64,000 bases of DNA from Candidatus Eisenbacteria bacterium. GTDB lineage: Bacteria; Orphanbacterota; Orphanbacteria; Orphanbacterales; Orphanbacteraceae. Position numbers and translations under genes: made by a program. Of this stretch, positions 35,031-44,369 are shown piece by piece. Every line of letters starts with the position of its first letter. Position 1 is the first letter of the stretch. Where the stretch lies: assembly GCA_016930695.1 (NCBI GenBank), contig JAFGGD010000026.1:50904-114903 (forward strand). The letters run 5' to 3'. The notes below the pieces were generated by a model, which did no database searches, had not been told where the DNA came from, and was given only the letters and a program-made list of their open reading frames with translations.

Positions 35031-37955
35031 ATGCCGAAACACACGAAACCGGCGGCCGCCCGGCTTTTTGAGGGGCCTGCGCGCCTCCCGCTTCGTTTCG
35101 CGGCCCCCCTTCTCGCCGTCTGGGCGCTCTGCGCGCCTCTTCCCCTCGCCGCCTACACGCTCGCGCCGGAGGGAGACCCGGACTACGAGGAGGCGGAGCG
35201 CTTCGTCTTCGGTCCCGCCGACCTTCCGCTCATCGAGGTGACCCTCGATCCGGAGGATTTCGACTCTTTCCTCGATGATCCTTGGCAGGAGGAGTACCGG
35301 CGCTGCACGGTCCGGTTCGTGAATTCCCTGACCGACGAAACGGTGCGCGACGTGGGGATCCGCGTTCGGGGGAACACCTCCCGGGCGGCGACCAAGAAGT
35401 CGTGGAAGCTGAGCTTCAACACCTTCGTCTCCGGTCGTCATTTCCACGGCATGGAGAAGATGAACCTGAACGGCGACCGGAACGACCCGAGCCTGGTCCG
35501 TTCCTCACTCGCCTTCGCGCTCTACCGCGCCGTCGGCGTTCCCGCGCCGCGGGCGCGGCACGTCCGCCTGAAGATCAACGACGGGTCGGAGGTGGAGGGC
35601 GTGTTCGTTCTCATCGAGCAGGTGGACGAGGAATTCGCCGAGGCGTGGTTCGGGAACAAGAGCGGGAGCCTTTACAAGTGTCTGTATAAAGAGGATCGCG
35701 CCGATCTTCGCTACGTCGCGCCCGGCGACGGAGGGACCTACCGCGCCCTGGGGGGCGGAGAGACCTACGGCGAGAAGAATCTGGACGCGCCGGATTACGA
35801 GGATCTCGCCGCCTTCATCGATTTCGTGAACCATGCCGACGACGAGACCTTCGCCCGGGAGCTGGGGAACCGCTTCGCCCTGGACGATTTTCTTCGGGCG
35901 CTGGCGGTGGACCTATTGATCGGCAATTGGGACAACTATTGGTACGGCGCCAACAACTACTACCTCTACCGGAACGAGGCGAACGGCCTTTTCGAGTGGA
36001 TCCCCCACGACATGGACAACACGTTCGGCGTCGATTTTTTCGGCATCAACTGGGCTTCGCGGGCCGTGGAGACCTGGGGGGACGGCGGCTTCGGCTCCAC
36101 GGGCGGATCCCTCCCGCCGTTGATCGACCGCGTGCTCCGCGTTCCCGCCTTCGAGAAGCGCCTGCGAGGCTATTTGCGCGATTTCGCGATTGTCCCCGTC
36201 TCCCTCTCCGACCAGGAGCCGTTCATCGAACGGATGCGAACGTCGATCACTCCTTTCGTGTTCGAGGGCTCCTACCGGAACGGGCGGATGGACTGGGGAT
36301 ACGGGAAGGGGGATTTCATCGACGCCTTCGACTATCCCTCCTCCTTCGCCGGAAGCCGGGACACGCGGGACTACGGCGTGAAGCCGTTCATCGAGGATCG
36401 GGCGCGATGGGTGGAGTGGCACGTGGACCGGCCCGGCTATCTCCCCTTCCTCCGCGTGAACGAAGCGCTCGCCGAGAATCGGAACGGGGATCGGGACGAG
36501 GCGGGGGAGAGGGAGGACTGGATCGAGATCGAAAACCGGTGGGTATCGATCATCGATCTCGGCGGCATGTATCTGACCGACGATCCGGCGGTCCCGAAGA
36601 AGTGGCGGATCCCCGATGGGATAAGGATCGACGCGGGAGAGAGGCTCCGTTTCTGGTGCGACGGGGAAACGGAGGAGGGGCCGGCGCACGCCGGTTTCCG
36701 TCTCGACCCCTCCGGCGCGGCGATCGCGCTCGTCCATCGCGAGGAGGAGAGGAACACGGTGGTCGATGTGCTCGCCTACCGCGAGCTGGGCGCGGACGTC
36801 TCCTTCGGGCGCGACCCCGACCACGTGGAGCGGACCGGCTACTCGGCGACGCCCACGCCGGGCGCGCCGAATCATTTGGACGCGAACATTCCCCCGCTCC
36901 TCGATCGCGTGTTTTGCGAGCCGCCGGTTCCGCGGGACGACGAACCGTTCCGGATCGTCGTGAGGGCGCGCGACCTGGACGGCCGCGTGGATTCCGTCTT
37001 TCTCCACGTCGGCGCGGGGGGAGAGACGGTTCGCCTTCCGATGGAGAAAGAGGGAGGCGACCGGTACGGCCTTTTCCTGAACGGCATGCCGGAGGGAACA
37101 AGGATCGCCTGGCATGTGGAGGCGTGGGACGACGACGGCGCCCTCTCCGTCGACCCGCCCGGCGCGCCCGCCTCCCGTTTCGGGTGCGTCGTCGAATACG
37201 CCCCGCCGCCGCTTTTCCTGAACGAGATCGCCGCCGGCGGCGCGGAGGGAACGGGGGCCTCGGACGAACCCGCGGGCGGCTGGATCGAGATCCGGAACGA
37301 CGGCGCCGCCCCGGCCCGTCTGGGCGGTCTCCGAATCTCCGCCGAACCGGACACGGCCGATGTGCTGGTCCTCCCGGAAGCGTCCCTCGAGCCGGGCGGC
37401 TATCTGGTGGTCCGATGCGAAAGGCGCGCGGCCGCGGCCGAGGCGAACGATTGGAGCGCCCCTTTCCTTCTGTCCGCCTCGGGAGGGAAGGTGCGTTTGT
37501 CGGCGTCGATCGAGGAGGGCGGCGTGACGATCGATTCGGTCGTCTACGAGTCGATGGAGCCGGGCGCCGCCTGGGGACGATCGGGGGATGAGGGACTCTG
37601 GGCGCCGCTCGCCGCCGCCACGCCGGGCGGCCCGAACGGCGCGCCGGCGACCGTTCCCGGCGCGTCGACCGCGCCCGTCCGGACGATCCGACTCAGCCCC
37701 CATCCGGTACGCGCTTCCGCCGGATCGACGATCCTCTTCGAGTTGGATCGCGCCTCCAACGTCCGCATTAGGCTCTACGACGCCGCCGGCAGGCTGGCGG
37801 CGGAAGTCCTCGACGAGCGCCTCGCCCCCGGCCCGCGCCGGATCGAGTGGAGCCCCCGAACCGAGGCGGGCCGCGAACTCGCGCCGGGGGTCTACTTTCT
37901 TCGCGTGGAGACCGAAACCGGGGTCCGGACCGGCAAAGCCGTTCTTCTTCGATGA
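35031..37955 (+). CDS. Secreted CotH-kinase-family protein with lamin-tail domains and FlgD-like C-terminal domain
   Basis: A 974-residue exoprotein. The ATG at 35031 follows a purine-rich GGGGAAGGAGAAGGACGGGG tract; an in-frame ATG at 34995 is an alternative. A long signal peptide (hydrophobic core RFAAPLLAVWALCAPLPLAA) leads into a CotH domain (about 60-465). Its kinase-like motifs are GIRVRGNTSRAATKKSWKL, MNLNGDRNDPSLVR, VFVLIEQVDEEF, LIGNWDNYWYGANNYYLYR and WIPHDMDNTFG, in which the D-x-D is the metal site. CotH proteins are atypical kinases known from spore coats and secreted proteins. Two lamin-tail-like segments follow (about 468-610, with EDWIEIENRW; about 726-870, with LNEIAAGG and GGWIEIRNDG). 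The tail (about 887-974) is a diverged FlgD-like domain ending KAVLLR. The substrate is unknown. Confidence 0.9.
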   Translation: MPKHTKPAAARLFEGPARLPLRFAAPLLAVWALCAPLPLAAYTLAPEGDPDYEEAERFVFGPADLPLIEVTLDPEDFDSFLDDPWQEEYRRCTVRFVNSLTDETVRDVGIRVRGNTSRAATKKSWKLSFNTFVSGRHFHGMEKMNLNGDRNDPSLVRSSLAFALYRAVGVPAPRARHVRLKINDGSEVEGVFVLIEQVDEEFAEAWFGNKSGSLYKCLYKEDRADLRYVAPGDGGTYRALGGGETYGEKNLDAPDYEDLAAFIDFVNHADDETFARELGNRFALDDFLRALAVDLLIGNWDNYWYGANNYYLYRNEANGLFEWIPHDMDNTFGVDFFGINWASRAVETWGDGGFGSTGGSLPPLIDRVLRVPAFEKRLRGYLRDFAIVPVSLSDQEPFIERMRTSITPFVFEGSYRNGRMDWGYGKGDFIDAFDYPSSFAGSRDTRDYGVKPFIEDRARWVEWHVDRPGYLPFLRVNEALAENRNGDRDEAGEREDWIEIENRWVSIIDLGGMYLTDDPAVPKKWRIPDGIRIDAGERLRFWCDGETEEGPAHAGFRLDPSGAAIALVHREEERNTVVDVLAYRELGADVSFGRDPDHVERTGYSATPTPGAPNHLDANIPPLLDRVFCEPPVPRDDEPFRIVVRARDLDGRVDSVFLHVGAGGETVRLPMEKEGGDRYGLFLNGMPEGTRIAWHVEAWDDDGALSVDPPGAPASRFGCVVEYAPPPLFLNEIAAGGAEGTGASDEPAGGWIEIRNDGAAPARLGGLRISAEPDTADVLVLPEASLEPGGYLVVRCERRAAAAEANDWSAPFLLSASGGKVRLSASIEEGGVTIDSVVYESMEPGAAWGRSGDEGLWAPLAAATPGGPNGAPATVPGASTAPVRTIRLSPHPVRASAGSTILFELDRASNVRIRLYDAAGRLAAEVLDERLAPGPRRIEWSPRTEAGRELAPGVYFLRVETETGVRTGKAVLLR

Positions 37956-37985
37956 GAAGCTCCGCCGAAACCGTCCGCTCCGCAT

Positions 37986-37997
37986 CTGAATATTCAG
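37986..37997. repeat. 12-bp palindrome between convergent genes
   Basis: CTGAATATTCAG is a perfect palindrome 30 nt after the CotH gene stop, in an AT-rich patch. Function is unknown; it could be a weak terminator or protein site. Confidence 0.3.
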
Positions 37998-38039
37998 GAA
38001 TAAAATAGAAGGCGCGGCGCGCGACACGCCCGGCCGGGA

Positions 38040-39866
38040 TCAGTTCACGTAGCCGAGGGCGCGCAGGAGCTCCATGCTCTCGTCGTCCAGCTCGCGGTTG
38101 GGCGAGCCGTCGGCCCGTTTCCGTCCCGTCTCGTAGGTGGGGATTTCGCGGATCGGATGGCGCGCCCAGAAAGAGTCCTCCACGAACTCCCGGGCCACGC
38201 CGCCGTCCATGTCGGCGCCGACGGGCATGCCGAGGAGGGCGAGCACGGTCGGCGCGATTTCATACACGTGGATCGACCGGCGTTCCGGCGTGGGCGCCGT
38301 CGGACCGCCCGCCATGACGAGGAATCCGTCCGGCGCGCGCGAGTGGCCGTACTGGGCGTTTTCCCAGCCGTGGTCGCTGAGGACGATCACCACCGTGTTC
38401 GAATCGGGCCGCGCGATGTCCAGCACCGATTGGAGGAGTCGGTCGCAGTGCCGGTAGTTGTTCTCCACCACGGTCCGGAATCGGCGCTCCGGGTACCGGT
38501 CCAGATCTCCGGCGGGGAGATCCTTCATTCGCCAGGCGAGGTGGTGGGAGTTGTCCATGGCGCGGAAGAAGACGGCGCCGAGCCTCCAGTCCGGCCGCAT
38601 GGGAAAGACGGCGCGGGCCACCTCCACGTTGCTCAGATCGCGGGCCATCTCCGACCGCGCGACGCGGAACCACTTGGGGAAGTCCTCGCGCAGCTTCGCG
38701 CGGCCTTCCGCGTCGAGGTCTTTCGCGTCCAGCATGTCGAAGAGGAGGTTCTCGTCGAGTTCGTCCGGGGCGATTACTTTCTCGAGCAACGAGGGAACGA
38801 TCTCCTCCGGCCACGCGAGACCGGGGACCGGCGAGCGGGTGAGCTTGTGCTTGTGGAGTTGGTCGGAGACGTGGATTCCGTCGGACGGCGGAACCGGATA
38901 GGTGACGTACCAGTCGAGCATGATGGTCGGGAATCCGTACTGGTCGAGAATGTCCCAAACGGGGCGGACGAGCACGTCGCCCGTCTGGTTCAAGACGGTG
39001 GGAAAGCCGATGCGCTTTTCATAAAAAGCGACGGCCATACGGACCGGTTTCGTCCATGTGGGACAGCGGCGGATCTGATGGGGGACCGGCGGCAGACCGA
39101 GGGGGAGGGCGGTGCGGTAGTGGTCGTGAACGCCGTGCTTGTCCGCCGATTTTCCCGTGGCGATGCTCGTCCAGAGCGGCGGCGAGAAGGAGGGGAGCAC
39201 TACCTTCAAGTTCGCCGAGACGCCGCGGTCACAGAGAGCGGCGAGGGCCGGCAGTTCGCCACGCTCGATCATGGGGTCGAGGATCTCCCAGGTTCCACCG
39301 TCCAGGCCGACGATGAGCACGCGGAGGCCCGTTTCGTCGATCCCCCCCGCCTGTTCCACGCCGCCGGTTCCCTCCGGCGGGGGGGCGGTGCGCGGGGGAG
39401 CCGCGACGCCGAGCCGCGCCCCTCCGGCGACGATGCCGAGGAGGGCGACTCCGGCGAATAGAGAGAGGGCGAATCGCGGCCGTTTCGAGAGGACGCTGCG
39501 AAAAACGAAAAAGAGCGCGAGAACCGCCGCGGCGATCAGGAGAGTGACGCCGTCCCTTTGCAGGTTGTCGGTGCGCGTGTCCATTCTCTCCCGGTATTGG
39601 GAGAGGGCGAGAACGAGAAGAAGAGCCCAGACGCCGGGTAGGTAGGGGAGGGCCGGCAAGCGCTTCTTCCAACGGCGGTAGGCCAGGCAGGCGACTCCGG
39701 AGACGGAGAGCGCCAGAAGGGCGTATCCGATTCCGATGAGAATCGCGACCGCCGCGTGACCGGCGCCGACGGGGAAGAGCTGGTTCGTGCGGGTGAAGTA
39801 GTTCGTCTCCCAGACCCCGAAGGCGAGGCCCCAGAGGAGGGAGACCCACAGGGTGACGCGTCCCAT
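38040..39866 (-). CDS. Membrane-anchored alkaline phosphatase superfamily phosphodiesterase/pyrophosphatase
   Basis: A 608-residue protein. The ATG at 39866 has GGGAG 7 nt upstream; the longer frame reaching 40562 translates non-coding DNA. About four transmembrane helices occupy residues 1-160 (LWVSLLWGLAFGVWE, VAILIGIGYALLALSVSG, LLIAAAVLALFFVF, SLFAGVALLGIVAGG). A soluble type I phosphodiesterase domain follows. Metal and catalytic residues fit the superfamily: D189 (VGLDGGTWE), nucleophile S228 (LPSFSPPLWTSIATG; Ser instead of the more common Thr), D438 with H442 (AMDNSHHLAWR), D498-H499 (LSDHGWEN) and H508 (YGHSRAPDG). It should hydrolyse phosphodiesters or pyrophosphates outside the inner membrane; the substrate is unknown. 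A promoter candidate lies at 40030-40058. Confidence 0.88.
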   Translation of the reverse strand: MGRVTLWVSLLWGLAFGVWETNYFTRTNQLFPVGAGHAAVAILIGIGYALLALSVSGVACLAYRRWKKRLPALPYLPGVWALLLVLALSQYRERMDTRTDNLQRDGVTLLIAAAVLALFFVFRSVLSKRPRFALSLFAGVALLGIVAGGARLGVAAPPRTAPPPEGTGGVEQAGGIDETGLRVLIVGLDGGTWEILDPMIERGELPALAALCDRGVSANLKVVLPSFSPPLWTSIATGKSADKHGVHDHYRTALPLGLPPVPHQIRRCPTWTKPVRMAVAFYEKRIGFPTVLNQTGDVLVRPVWDILDQYGFPTIMLDWYVTYPVPPSDGIHVSDQLHKHKLTRSPVPGLAWPEEIVPSLLEKVIAPDELDENLLFDMLDAKDLDAEGRAKLREDFPKWFRVARSEMARDLSNVEVARAVFPMRPDWRLGAVFFRAMDNSHHLAWRMKDLPAGDLDRYPERRFRTVVENNYRHCDRLLQSVLDIARPDSNTVVIVLSDHGWENAQYGHSRAPDGFLVMAGGPTAPTPERRSIHVYEIAPTVLALLGMPVGADMDGGVAREFVEDSFWARHPIREIPTYETGRKRADGSPNRELDDESMELLRALGYVN

Positions 39867-40029
39867 ACCGTTCTCCCGGGGGGATCTCCCGGGGCGGGCG
39901 CCGGCGGCCGTGCAGGGGGCGGCCGGGTCCGAGCGGACGGCGCGGACACCGGGTCCGCCGGCCGCCTCTTCCGGGAAGAGCGAGCGCGCCGCCGCCGAAC
40001 GGAATCTCCGCGGCGGGGGCGTCTTTCGA

Positions 40030-40058
40030 ATTGTATCCCCCACGGCGCGCGAAGTCCA
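40030..40058 (-). promoter_or_regulatory. Promoter candidate for the phosphodiesterase gene
   Basis: On the minus strand TGGACT (40053-40058), spacer of 17, TACAAT (40030-40035). The leader to the ATG at 39866 would be about 155 nt. Confidence 0.4.
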
Positions 40059-40128
40059 GCGGGCGCGCCCTTCCTTATAAGATCGGCGCGCCGGGGCCGC
40101 TGCTTGACGCGGGAGCGATTCCCCGCGC

Positions 40129-42099
40129 TCAGCGGAGAAGGAGCGCTTTTCGAACGGCTGTCTCTTCTCCGCTCTCGAGGAGGATGAGGTAGATCCCGGA
40201 CGGAAGGGGGCGGCCGGAGGAGGCGCGGCCGTCCCAAGCGATCTCCCGCGGTCCCGCGGGAAGCACGCGGTCGGCGAGGACCGCCACGGTCCGGCCGGCG
40301 ATGTCGTGGACCGTGAGGCGCGCCGGTCCCGGCTCGGCGAGGTCGAAGGCGATCGAAGTGGATGGGTTGAAGGGATTGGGGCGGATGAGCAGTCGCGACT
40401 CCGGCGGCGGGGGGGCGGCGGTGTCGCCCGCCATGCCGGTGAACGTCGAATCGGGATGTTCGTAGGCGCCGACCTCCGTGGAGGTGCCTTGGGGAACGTA
40501 CGCGCCTTCGATGTCTTCCGTGATTCCGAGGTAGATCCCCCGGTCGATGCAGGGGGATTCATCGTGGAGCCTGAGGCTGTCCGCCGAGAGGAAGGGCGAT
40601 CCGGAGAGGAGGACCGTGTCGACCGGCACGACTCCTTGGCAGCTGAATTCGCCCGGTTCCCAGGCGCAACCGGCGACGGTGGTGAAGCCGTCGGAGTCGG
40701 CGCGGACTTGCACGTCGCCGGGTTCCTCGCCGTAGAAAACGCAGTTCATCAGGAGGCAGCGCTGGCTGGAGTCGGTGAAGCTCCCCGTTTCCGCCCAGTG
40801 GTAGATCGCGTTGCCGAAGCCGCCGTTGTCGTTCGTGCGGTTTCCGGAGAAGGAGCAGTTCACGAACTCCCCGCGCGGCAGGAGGCGCGTCATGAACGCG
40901 CCGCCGTTTCCGACCCAGCGGTTCGGCACTCCCGTATCATGAAAACCGGCGCCGTTGCCCACGAATTCGCAGAACTCGAAGCGGACCGATTCGCCGAGGC
41001 AATCCGCCAAGGCGCCTCCTTTGTACGAGCCGCCGCCGTTCATGTAGGCGAGGTTGTCCCGAAAGCGGCAGCGTTCGACGAGACCGTTGCAATAGCGTCC
41101 CACGTAGAGTCCGGCCCCTTGGGCGCTGAAGTTCTCCTCGAAACGGGTGTCCGTCACGCGGAGGTCGACCAAGTGTTCGGCGTCGTGCCCCTTGACCATC
41201 AAGCCGCCGCCGTCGGAAGCGTAGTCGGGGGGGTACATGGCGGCTTTGTTTCGCAAGATGTCGCAGTTCTCGACGCGGACCTCCATGTCCGGGCTCTCCT
41301 CGGTATAGCGTCTCACCATGACGCCGGCGCCCGCGGGCCACTGCGTCACCGCGCTCAGTCCGCTCCGATTGTCGAGGATGTCGCACTCCTCGAGGAGCAC
41401 ATGGGCGTTTACGATATAAAGGGATCCGCCGGGGCCGTCGCAGAAATTGTCGGCGAGAACGCAGCGCCTCAGGGTGACGGTGCTCGATGGGCCGAGGACG
41501 CGGAAACAGATCGCTCCGCCGGCGCTGTACGGGCCGCTGTCGTAGGATCCGTTGTCGTGGAACTCCGAATCCTCCACGTCCAATACGGATTCATCCCCGA
41601 CGTAAATCGCGCCCCCCATGCCGTAAGTCGTATTTCCCGAGAAAAGGCAGTCGCGGATGAGGAGCGACGGGTGCTCGTTCGCCCCGTTCTTCTCCGGATA
41701 GGGCCACGCGCCCAAACGGATTGCGCCGCCGTGTGCCGCGACGCCGTTTCGGACCGTCAATCCCTCGATCCGGAAGGTTCCGTTGTACGATTCGATGCGG
41801 AACGCGCGACCCTCGCCGCCGCAGTCGATCACGCAGGCGGAGGGGTCGCCCCCGCTTGAACGGATCGTCACGCTCGGTCCCATGATGAACACGTCGCGAT
41901 TTCCCGCGCCGGTGAAGACGCCGGCGCTCAGGGAAACGGTGTCCCCGGCGGCGGTGGAATCGACGGCGGCCTGGATGGTCGGCGCGTCCCCGGATCCGTC
42001 CGGGAGGACGATCCAGTCGCGGGCGGAGGCGGGATCGAAGAGGAGGACGAGCGGGAGGAGAATCGCCGCCGTTCGAGGGAACGAGAGGAATCGTGGCAT
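40129..42099 (-). CDS. Secreted right-handed beta-helix protein with FlgD-like C-terminal domain
   Basis: A 656-residue exoprotein. The ATG at 42099 has GGAG 7 nt upstream and starts a signal peptide (MPRFLSFPRTAAILLPLVLL, cleaved near ASA). Residues about 30-540 form a parallel beta-helix opened by WIVLPDGSGDAPTIQAAVDS and AGDTVSLSAGVFTGAGNRD, followed by repeated G-G-A-I / C-x-F-x-x-N turns (for example GGAIRLG, GGAIYVGD, GGAICFRV, GGSLYIVN). The tail (about 570-656) is the FlgD-like domain with RPNPFNPSTSIAFDLAE, ending KALLLR. No lyase residues were recognised. It resembles the beta-helix parts of the proteins at 4630 and 44800. It has a strong extended -10 promoter at 42285. Confidence 0.88.
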   Translation of the reverse strand: MPRFLSFPRTAAILLPLVLLFDPASARDWIVLPDGSGDAPTIQAAVDSTAAGDTVSLSAGVFTGAGNRDVFIMGPSVTIRSSGGDPSACVIDCGGEGRAFRIESYNGTFRIEGLTVRNGVAAHGGAIRLGAWPYPEKNGANEHPSLLIRDCLFSGNTTYGMGGAIYVGDESVLDVEDSEFHDNGSYDSGPYSAGGAICFRVLGPSSTVTLRRCVLADNFCDGPGGSLYIVNAHVLLEECDILDNRSGLSAVTQWPAGAGVMVRRYTEESPDMEVRVENCDILRNKAAMYPPDYASDGGGLMVKGHDAEHLVDLRVTDTRFEENFSAQGAGLYVGRYCNGLVERCRFRDNLAYMNGGGSYKGGALADCLGESVRFEFCEFVGNGAGFHDTGVPNRWVGNGGAFMTRLLPRGEFVNCSFSGNRTNDNGGFGNAIYHWAETGSFTDSSQRCLLMNCVFYGEEPGDVQVRADSDGFTTVAGCAWEPGEFSCQGVVPVDTVLLSGSPFLSADSLRLHDESPCIDRGIYLGITEDIEGAYVPQGTSTEVGAYEHPDSTFTGMAGDTAAPPPPESRLLIRPNPFNPSTSIAFDLAEPGPARLTVHDIAGRTVAVLADRVLPAGPREIAWDGRASSGRPLPSGIYLILLESGEETAVRKALLLR

Positions 42100-42284
42100 G
42101 AAAGACTCCGTTCGGCGGTCCGTCCCCCGACGCCGAAAAAGCGCCGCGCCGGACGACGATCCTCGGGCCCGCTTCGGGCTTCCGTTCGCGTTCTGGGGAG
42201 TTTTTCGGCCGATCGACGCTGCGGGAAAGGGGGGCGTTCCGACGCTCCCCGAGCTCTGCTCCCTTCGTGTCGATGACGTAATTC

Positions 42285-42313
42285 ATTATACCAGAAGGAG
42301 GAAGCGGTGTCAG
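42285..42313 (-). promoter_or_regulatory. Strong extended -10 promoter
   Basis: On the minus strand CTGACA (42308-42313, 5/6), a 17-base spacer and a perfect TATAAT (42285-42290) preceded by TGG, the extended -10 element. It drives the beta-helix exoprotein at 40129-42099. Confidence 0.75.
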
Positions 42314-42380
42314 CCGCTTTCGGCTCGTCGCGCGCCCGTATGGATCCGCCGCACAATCGAGAGGCCTCTTCGGAGATTAC

Positions 42381-42412
42381 GAAAGGGGCCGGACCCGAGG
42401 GGAGCCCGGCCC
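42381..42412 (-). terminator. Terminator of the ankyrin/MBL gene
   Basis: GGGCCGG and CCGGCCC form a 7-bp stem (extended by CC/GG) on the minus strand, followed by CCTTTCGT. It begins 26 nt after the stop codon. Confidence 0.55.
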
Positions 42413-42437
42413 GCACGCGGTTCGATTCGTTTCAATG

Positions 42438-44369
42438 CTAACTGATACTCCCCTTCTTGTAGTGGAAGCGATCCCCTCGGCCTGTGGGGTATTCCATCTT
42501 GGTCTTGGGAAAATCGCTTCGGCACTCCTCGATGAACGATTCGTATTCCCGGAAGGCGGTTCCGCCGTGCATCGGCAGGAAGACGACCGGTTCGAGGGTT
42601 TCCAGCAGATAGTGCACGCCCATCTTTACCGCCACCTGGTCGCCGAAACCGCAGCCGCGGATCGGGGCGAAACAGATATCCGGCCGCACGCCCTTTTCGG
42701 CGAGCCAGTCGATCTCCGCCTTATAGGGGCCGGAGAAATCGCGCAGCCGGTTGGCGTGATCGCCGGGGTGGAGGATGGTGAGGCCGTCCACTTCAATCCA
42801 GAACCCGACTCCCGTGTCGTTGGAGGTGATGGTGGTCACCTTCATGCCGTTCACGGTCCGTGTCTCCCGGCCGTCCATGAAGACGCAGGGGGGGACGCTG
42901 TCCGGCCGGCAGCCGAGAACGTAGGTGATGTTCGGCACACGCTCGCGCCAATCGAAGATCATCGGGTCGTAGTGGTCGCGGTGCTCGTGGCTCGCGAAGA
43001 CGGTGACACGCTCGCCGGCGATTTCGTCCGGATCGATGTGGCCGTTGCAGAGGCCGGGATCGTCCGCGATTCGGCCCATGGGCCAGTAATCGAAGACGAG
43101 CAGGTTGTTCTCGGTCTTGATCACCCAACCGCTGTGGCCGAGGTGCCAGATCATCGCTTCCTTCTTCCCCAGATCGGGGCAGGAGGCGAGACTGTGCCGC
43201 TCCGTCTCGGCGTCGCGCGGCCGTCCCCCCGCCTTCCGGAGAATCTCCGCCGCCCCGGCGTTGCCTCGTGCGGAGGCGAGAAGAAGCGGCGTGCGCCCTT
43301 CCCGGTCCTCCGGGTTCACCGGAGCGCCCGCGGAGAGAAGCGCCTCGGCTATGTCGCCGTACCCGTACAGCGCCGCGAGGTGGAGCGGAGTGTATCCGTA
43401 GGTCGTGTCGGCCGTTTCGGTGTTCGCGCCCGCTTCGAGGAGGGTGGCGACGATCTCGATGTGGCCTTCATTCGACGCGGCGGAGAGAGGGGTGTCGCCC
43501 CGGCCGGTCCGATGATCGGGATCGGCCCCGTTCGCCAGCAGTACTTCGACCAGCTCGGGGCGGCCGTTCCGCGCCGCGCCGTGGAGCGGCGTGCCCCCCC
43601 AGCTGTTCGCCATGTTCGGGTCCGCGCCGTTCCGGAGGAGGGCGCGGACGATGGGGGCGTTGTCACGCATGACCGCGTCGAGAAGAGGGGTGTTGTCTTC
43701 CGACGTGGAGGCGTTCGGATCCGCGCCGGCCGCGACCAGGCGCTCCACCATGGTCGTGTCCCGGCCGAAAGCGGTCCAATGAAGGGGCGTCTGCCCGATG
43801 TCCCCCGCGACGTCGGGGTCTTCGCCTCTCTCCATCAGCAGATCCACGAGATCGTGCAAACCGCGGGCGGCGGCGTAATGCAACAGAGTGATCCCGCCCC
43901 TATCGCGGTGGAAGAGATCGGCGCCCGCGTCGATGAGCCGGGCGACGATCGCCGGGTCGCCGCCGCTCGCGGCGAAGCTGAGAGGGTCCCCGCCGTTCTT
44001 GTCCCGGCGGTTCACCTCCGCCCCCCGTGCGAGAAGCAGATCCACCATCTCCATGTGTCGGTGCAAGCCCGCCTCGTCGAGAGGGGTCGATTCGTCGGAG
44101 TCGAAGGCGTCGACCGCCGCCCCGGCGTCCAGGAGCATGCGGGCGATCTCCACGTTTCCCGCCCGCGCGGCGATATGGAGGGGCCGGGCCTGAAAACGAT
44201 CCGATTCGTCGAGGGCGCCGGCGAGGCTCGGATCGGCCCGGAGCAGTTCGCCGACGCGCGCCGCGTCTCCGCCGCGAACGGCGTCGTGGATCGCCCCGGC
44301 GGAGGCGGGGATCGTCGAAACCGCGATCGCCGCCGTTAAAAGGAGAACAATCATCGCCGATTTACGCAT
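42438..44369 (-). CDS. Exported ankyrin-repeat protein fused to a metallo-beta-lactamase-fold hydrolase
   Basis: A 643-residue protein. The ATG at 44369 has GGGAG 7 nt upstream and begins a signal peptide (MRKSAMIVLLLTAAIAVSTI, ASA). Residues about 25-400 contain about eleven ankyrin repeats (PLHIAARAGNVEIARMLLDAGA; PLHWTAFGRDTTMVERLVAA; PLHLAALYGYGDIAEALLSA). Residues about 425-643 form a metallo-beta-lactamase fold: GHSGWVI, the metal motif H461-E-H463-R-D465-H466, ILHPGDHANR and FLPMHGG. This domain resembles the UPF0173/UlaG-like branch of simple metal hydrolases. Ankyrins usually bind proteins, so the layout suggests a hydrolase targeted to or scaffolded by a partner in the periplasm (inference). 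A signal peptide on an ankyrin/hydrolase fusion is uncommon. The substrate is unknown. Confidence 0.88.
   Translation of the reverse strand: MRKSAMIVLLLTAAIAVSTIPASAGAIHDAVRGGDAARVGELLRADPSLAGALDESDRFQARPLHIAARAGNVEIARMLLDAGAAVDAFDSDESTPLDEAGLHRHMEMVDLLLARGAEVNRRDKNGGDPLSFAASGGDPAIVARLIDAGADLFHRDRGGITLLHYAAARGLHDLVDLLMERGEDPDVAGDIGQTPLHWTAFGRDTTMVERLVAAGADPNASTSEDNTPLLDAVMRDNAPIVRALLRNGADPNMANSWGGTPLHGAARNGRPELVEVLLANGADPDHRTGRGDTPLSAASNEGHIEIVATLLEAGANTETADTTYGYTPLHLAALYGYGDIAEALLSAGAPVNPEDREGRTPLLLASARGNAGAAEILRKAGGRPRDAETERHSLASCPDLGKKEAMIWHLGHSGWVIKTENNLLVFDYWPMGRIADDPGLCNGHIDPDEIAGERVTVFASHEHRDHYDPMIFDWRERVPNITYVLGCRPDSVPPCVFMDGRETRTVNGMKVTTITSNDTGVGFWIEVDGLTILHPGDHANRLRDFSGPYKAEIDWLAEKGVRPDICFAPIRGCGFGDQVAVKMGVHYLLETLEPVVFLPMHGGTAFREYESFIEECRSDFPKTKMEYPTGRGDRFHYKKGSIS

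Larger units (their letters stand above)
42100..42437. other. Intergenic region with promoter and terminator
   Basis: It holds the promoter for the beta-helix gene (42285-42313) and the terminator of the upstream ankyrin gene (42381-42412). The 180-nt leader between 42100 and the promoter shows nothing else. Confidence 0.5.

Noticed and set aside
39867..40562. Upstream in-frame extension of the phosphodiesterase gene
   Set aside because: The extension is Pro/Ser/Arg-rich and overlaps the end of the neighbouring beta-helix gene; the ATG at 39866 has a proper ribosome site and starts the first membrane helix.
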